DNA from: Bacillota bacterium
GTDB lineage: Bacteria > Eremiobacterota > SpSt-956 > JAKJGF01
Direction of reading: 5' to 3'
NCBI GenBank assembly: GCA_029555925.1
Contig: JAKPQU010000484.1
Span: 1-15,878 of the forward strand
DNA length: 15,878 nucleotides
The notes beneath the pieces were generated by a model. It did not search any database, had not been told where the DNA came from, and saw nothing but the letters and a program-made list of their open reading frames with translations. This document shows positions 13,977-15,878 of this stretch, piece by piece (the stretch's first letter is position 1; each line of letters starts with the position of its first letter). The position numbers and the translations under genes were made by a program.

Positions 13977-14011
13977 TCCTCGCGTGACGCGTTACGCGTT
14001 ACGCGTCACGA
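13977..14011 (-). repeat. CGTNACG heptamer array, minus-oriented, near-perfect palindrome
   Basis: Four heptamers at 13983-14010 (central bases G, T, T, C) after TCCTCG. Because the outer units are complementary to each other, the 28 bp form a palindrome interrupted only by a T-T mismatch. It lies 28 bp past the rhomboid stop codon. Confidence 0.9.
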
Positions 14012-14039
14012 TTGTAAATATGATACCCCCATCAGCCAG

Positions 14040-14960
14040 CTACCCGTGATGAGTCACAATGGAAAGCACGAGCAATACAATACTTCCCGTCAGAAGTATT
14101 CCCAGAAACACACTCAATAAAAGCCACATAGTATTATCTATTTTTCTTCTTTGCTGCCTCTCTTCAATCAACATACCAAGTATAAGTCCTGTAATAGCAC
14201 CTGCACCGTGAGCCATATTATTTGAGCCTGTAAACATACCGAAGATAAAGCCATAGACAGCCCACCTGACAAAGAACTGCCTTATCCTTATCTGGCGTGT
14301 CCTGTGAAAATAGGTTATCCCCATACCTATAAGCCCGAAGAGCGCTCCTGATGCTCCTGCTGAGATACAGTTAGGTATAAATAACATGGTTGCCACAGAA
14401 CCGGCAAGTCCTGAGAGAAGAAATACGGAAAAAAATCTTGTAAAACCAAGGATTTCTTCCAGAACAGGCCCGAGTTTTAAAAGGGCTATTATATTGAAGC
14501 CAAGATGGGCAAGACCTATATGAACAAAAACAGCAGTAAAAAGTCTCCACCAGTCACCGTTAAAAGGAGTAATCTGGGCACCTCCCAGAAAAAGTATATT
14601 ATAATCCGGTGATATAAGAGTAGAACTGTTTCCGCCTGATAAAATAAATATAAAATCTGCTATGGAAAGGAATAAAAACAGTGCCGTAGCAGAAGCTACA
14701 TGAGCTCTGTCAAGACCGGATAATTGTTTAATTAACTCTATAAAATAAGGAGAGATTTTACTTTTACATCTGGGGCAGATTTTATCCTTTGGAGTAATAA
14801 TAGCACCACACCTGCAGGTACGATTACGGACAGGAGCAGAAGACAATCTTCCAGTCAGATTATTCTTAAATATAAAAATATTTTCCTTAAATCGTAAAAC
14901 TCTCCACTGAAGAACTGTACCGTTAAGACCGAGTCTGTCAAAAAATTTTTTCCAGTCCAT
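14040..14960 (-). CDS. Rhomboid-family intramembrane serine protease with N-terminal zinc ribbon
   Basis: A 306-residue membrane protein. An N-terminal cytoplasmic part holds a zinc-ribbon-like set of cysteines: C49 and C51 (CRCG), C62 and C65 (CPRC). About seven hydrophobic segments follow between residues 88 and 300. Rhomboid catalytic features are all present: GDWWRLFTAVFVH with R139, H147, H152 and N156 in HIGLAHLGFN, the catalytic serine S204 in GASG, and H251 in the later helix (MAHGAGAITG). It should cleave transmembrane segments of unknown client proteins within the inner membrane. The N-terminal zinc ribbon is an addition to the minimal rhomboid fold and may bind a partner. AAGGTGG just upstream fixes the start. 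It follows the unrecognised gene by 25 bp on the same strand, so the two are probably co-transcribed. Confidence 0.92.
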   Translation of the reverse strand: MDWKKFFDRLGLNGTVLQWRVLRFKENIFIFKNNLTGRLSSAPVRNRTCRCGAIITPKDKICPRCKSKISPYFIELIKQLSGLDRAHVASATALFLFLSIADFIFILSGGNSSTLISPDYNILFLGGAQITPFNGDWWRLFTAVFVHIGLAHLGFNIIALLKLGPVLEEILGFTRFFSVFLLSGLAGSVATMLFIPNCISAGASGALFGLIGMGITYFHRTRQIRIRQFFVRWAVYGFIFGMFTGSNNMAHGAGAITGLILGMLIEERQQRRKIDNTMWLLLSVFLGILLTGSIVLLVLSIVTHHG

Positions 14961-14985
14961 CTAACCACCTTTGTAACAACCATAT

Positions 14986-15696
14986 TTACCTCAAAATATA
15001 TTCATAAATCGCCCATGGCATCCACAGCACAGGTTCTGCATCCACATCGTTCTTACCGGTATATTCTGATGCCCTTACCGCATCGTCATATAATTCTATC
15101 AATCCATTACTGTTAAGGCCGATATTCAATCTGTCCCTGTAGTCAGTTTCAAGTCTGTTACAGATAAAAGAATGAAAACTTCCCGAGTCATATCCGAGAA
15201 TTTCAAAGCCAAGTTCTTTTGAAGCCTCCATATATTTACGGGCTGATAAATTTTCGTAAACCCCCGGTTTCCCATATCCATGCAGAGGTTTCTCCTTATC
15301 TAAAAATTTATCTGCATATTCATTCGAAAGGCCTATAGCAAGTAATTTTATATGACTCATATGTTTCAGATATTTATTATAAAATTCCTTTGCCGTATTT
15401 ATATCGAAAAACACATTGGGCCATCCGAATCTATTTGAATTAAAGAGTAAATCTACATATCTTTGCAATTCAAAAAAACCGCTGTTATCAAGATTTAATT
15501 CCTCTTTAACCTGCTCAATCTCTTCTTCACTGCTTGTAACCTGACTTAAAGCCCATATACCGGGATAAATGTTACAGATACAGCTACTGATTGAAAAAAT
15601 CCTGGAAGGTAAGATATCTTTATTCATAGATTCCTGAATTTCAGAGCCTTTTACAAGGTAATAGCCTCCCAGATAGTAGTTATGCTTCTCTTTCAT
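14986..15696 (-). CDS. Soluble protein of unknown function upstream of rhomboid gene
   Basis: A 236-residue protein I cannot assign to a family. It begins with MKEKHNYYLGGYYLVKG and has no signal peptide or membrane segment. Notable stretches are SSCICNIYPGIWALS (37-51, with Cys39 and Cys41), an acidic helical segment (about 56-70), GWPNVFFDINTAKEFYNKYL (91-110) and a well-ordered alpha/beta-like region KLLAIGLSNEYADKFL (about 117-132). The C-terminus is aromatic-rich (EPVLWMPWAIYEYILR). It is not low-complexity and reads as a folded globular protein. AAAAGGAG upstream of the ATG is a strong ribosome site. It lies 25 bp upstream of the rhomboid gene and on the same strand, but nothing in the sequence shows it is a rhomboid substrate. 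Confidence 0.75.
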   Translation of the reverse strand: MKEKHNYYLGGYYLVKGSEIQESMNKDILPSRIFSISSCICNIYPGIWALSQVTSSEEEIEQVKEELNLDNSGFFELQRYVDLLFNSNRFGWPNVFFDINTAKEFYNKYLKHMSHIKLLAIGLSNEYADKFLDKEKPLHGYGKPGVYENLSARKYMEASKELGFEILGYDSGSFHSFICNRLETDYRDRLNIGLNSNGLIELYDDAVRASEYTGKNDVDAEPVLWMPWAIYEYILR

Positions 15697-15717
15697 AATT
15701 TACTCCTTTTTTAATTA

Positions 15718-15732
15718 CCGTGATGCGTAACA
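15718..15732 (+). repeat. Heptamer-array remnant
   Basis: CCGTGATGCGTAAC keeps the spacing of a CGTGACG unit (one substitution) followed by most of a CGTAACG unit, then diverges. It probably represents a decayed array upstream of the unrecognised gene. Confidence 0.4.
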
Positions 15733-15803
15733 TAATAAGTACCGCTACAGGTAAATTAGTAACCATTTATCAGCTTCTGCCTGACAGGCTCTTACGAAGA
15801 AAA

Positions 15804-15860
15804 ATAATTTGCCTTATTTAATTTGTTTTACAGACAATAAATTAGCCCTTATTTAATTTT
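15804..15860. repeat. Two imperfect direct repeats at window edge
   Basis: CCTTATTTAATTT occurs at 15812-15824 and 15847-15859, each preceded by a similar AT-rich stretch (TAATTTG and TAAATTAGC). The period is 35 bp. They lie upstream of the minus-strand gene starting at 15696, so paired regulator sites are possible. Chance similarity in an AT-rich sequence is also possible. Confidence 0.35.
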
Positions 15861-15878
15861 TAATTCTATATAAAAAAC

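Noticed and set aside
1..15878. CRISPR array interpretation of the dispersed repeats
   Set aside because: The heptamers are contiguous within each array with no spacers of constant length, arrays are kilobases apart in both orientations, and no cas gene is present.

Overview
The window is an AT-rich bacterial chromosome segment (roughly a third G+C by eye). It uses Shine-Dalgarno starts, and TAA, TAG and TGA all behave as stops. The genes are typical of an uncultured, signalling-rich bacterium. A broken Ser/Thr kinase reading VYKVRHRGWN after its glycine loop recalls the large kinase families I associate with Candidatus Eremiobacterota/Xenobia-type genomes. That placement is a weak inference from memory. 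No rRNA, tRNA, CRISPR array or intact transposase gene was seen.

Layout. 1-179: a convergent pair of short heptamer arrays. 180-1067 (-): an SDR39U1/TIGR01777-type epimerase, divergent from 1223-1897 (+), a secreted protein with a copper-amine-oxidase-N-like domain and a Pro/Thr-rich tail. Each has a good sigma70-like promoter in the space between them. 1930-2220 (+): the 5' remnant of a Ser/Thr protein kinase, broken by a stop in its glycine loop and cut off at a 31-bp repeat. 2362-4869 (-): a GH31 alpha-glycosidase with an inserted PA14 domain. 4870-5321: a 452-bp gene-free stretch full of repeats, an inverted-repeat-bounded segment and a candidate promoter. 5322-13240 (+): four tightly packed two-component genes. 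13398-13910 (+): a small coiled-coil protein enclosed by inverted heptamer arrays. 14040-14960 (-): a rhomboid protease with an N-terminal zinc ribbon, downstream of 14986-15696 (-), an unrecognised soluble protein.

How it works together. The 7.9-kb signalling operon encodes a PAS3 histidine kinase, a REC-PAS-HK-REC-REC-HPt phosphorelay protein, a REC-HK, and a REC-GAF-HK that looks like a tandem duplicate of the third gene. None has a transmembrane segment or a DNA-binding or enzymatic output domain, so the operon appears to be a cytoplasmic multi-kinase relay whose final effector lies elsewhere. The first two proteins share a C-terminal helical module of about 65 residues, and the last two share an H-box with Asn after the phospho-histidine.

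The most unusual feature is the DNA between the genes. Tandem heptamers of consensus CGTNACG (two to four per site) recur in the intergenic spaces, carry a purine-rich tail, and are repeatedly arranged as inverted pairs with tails facing inward. They resemble REP/BIME-like or MITE-like elements; one pair encloses the coiled-coil gene.
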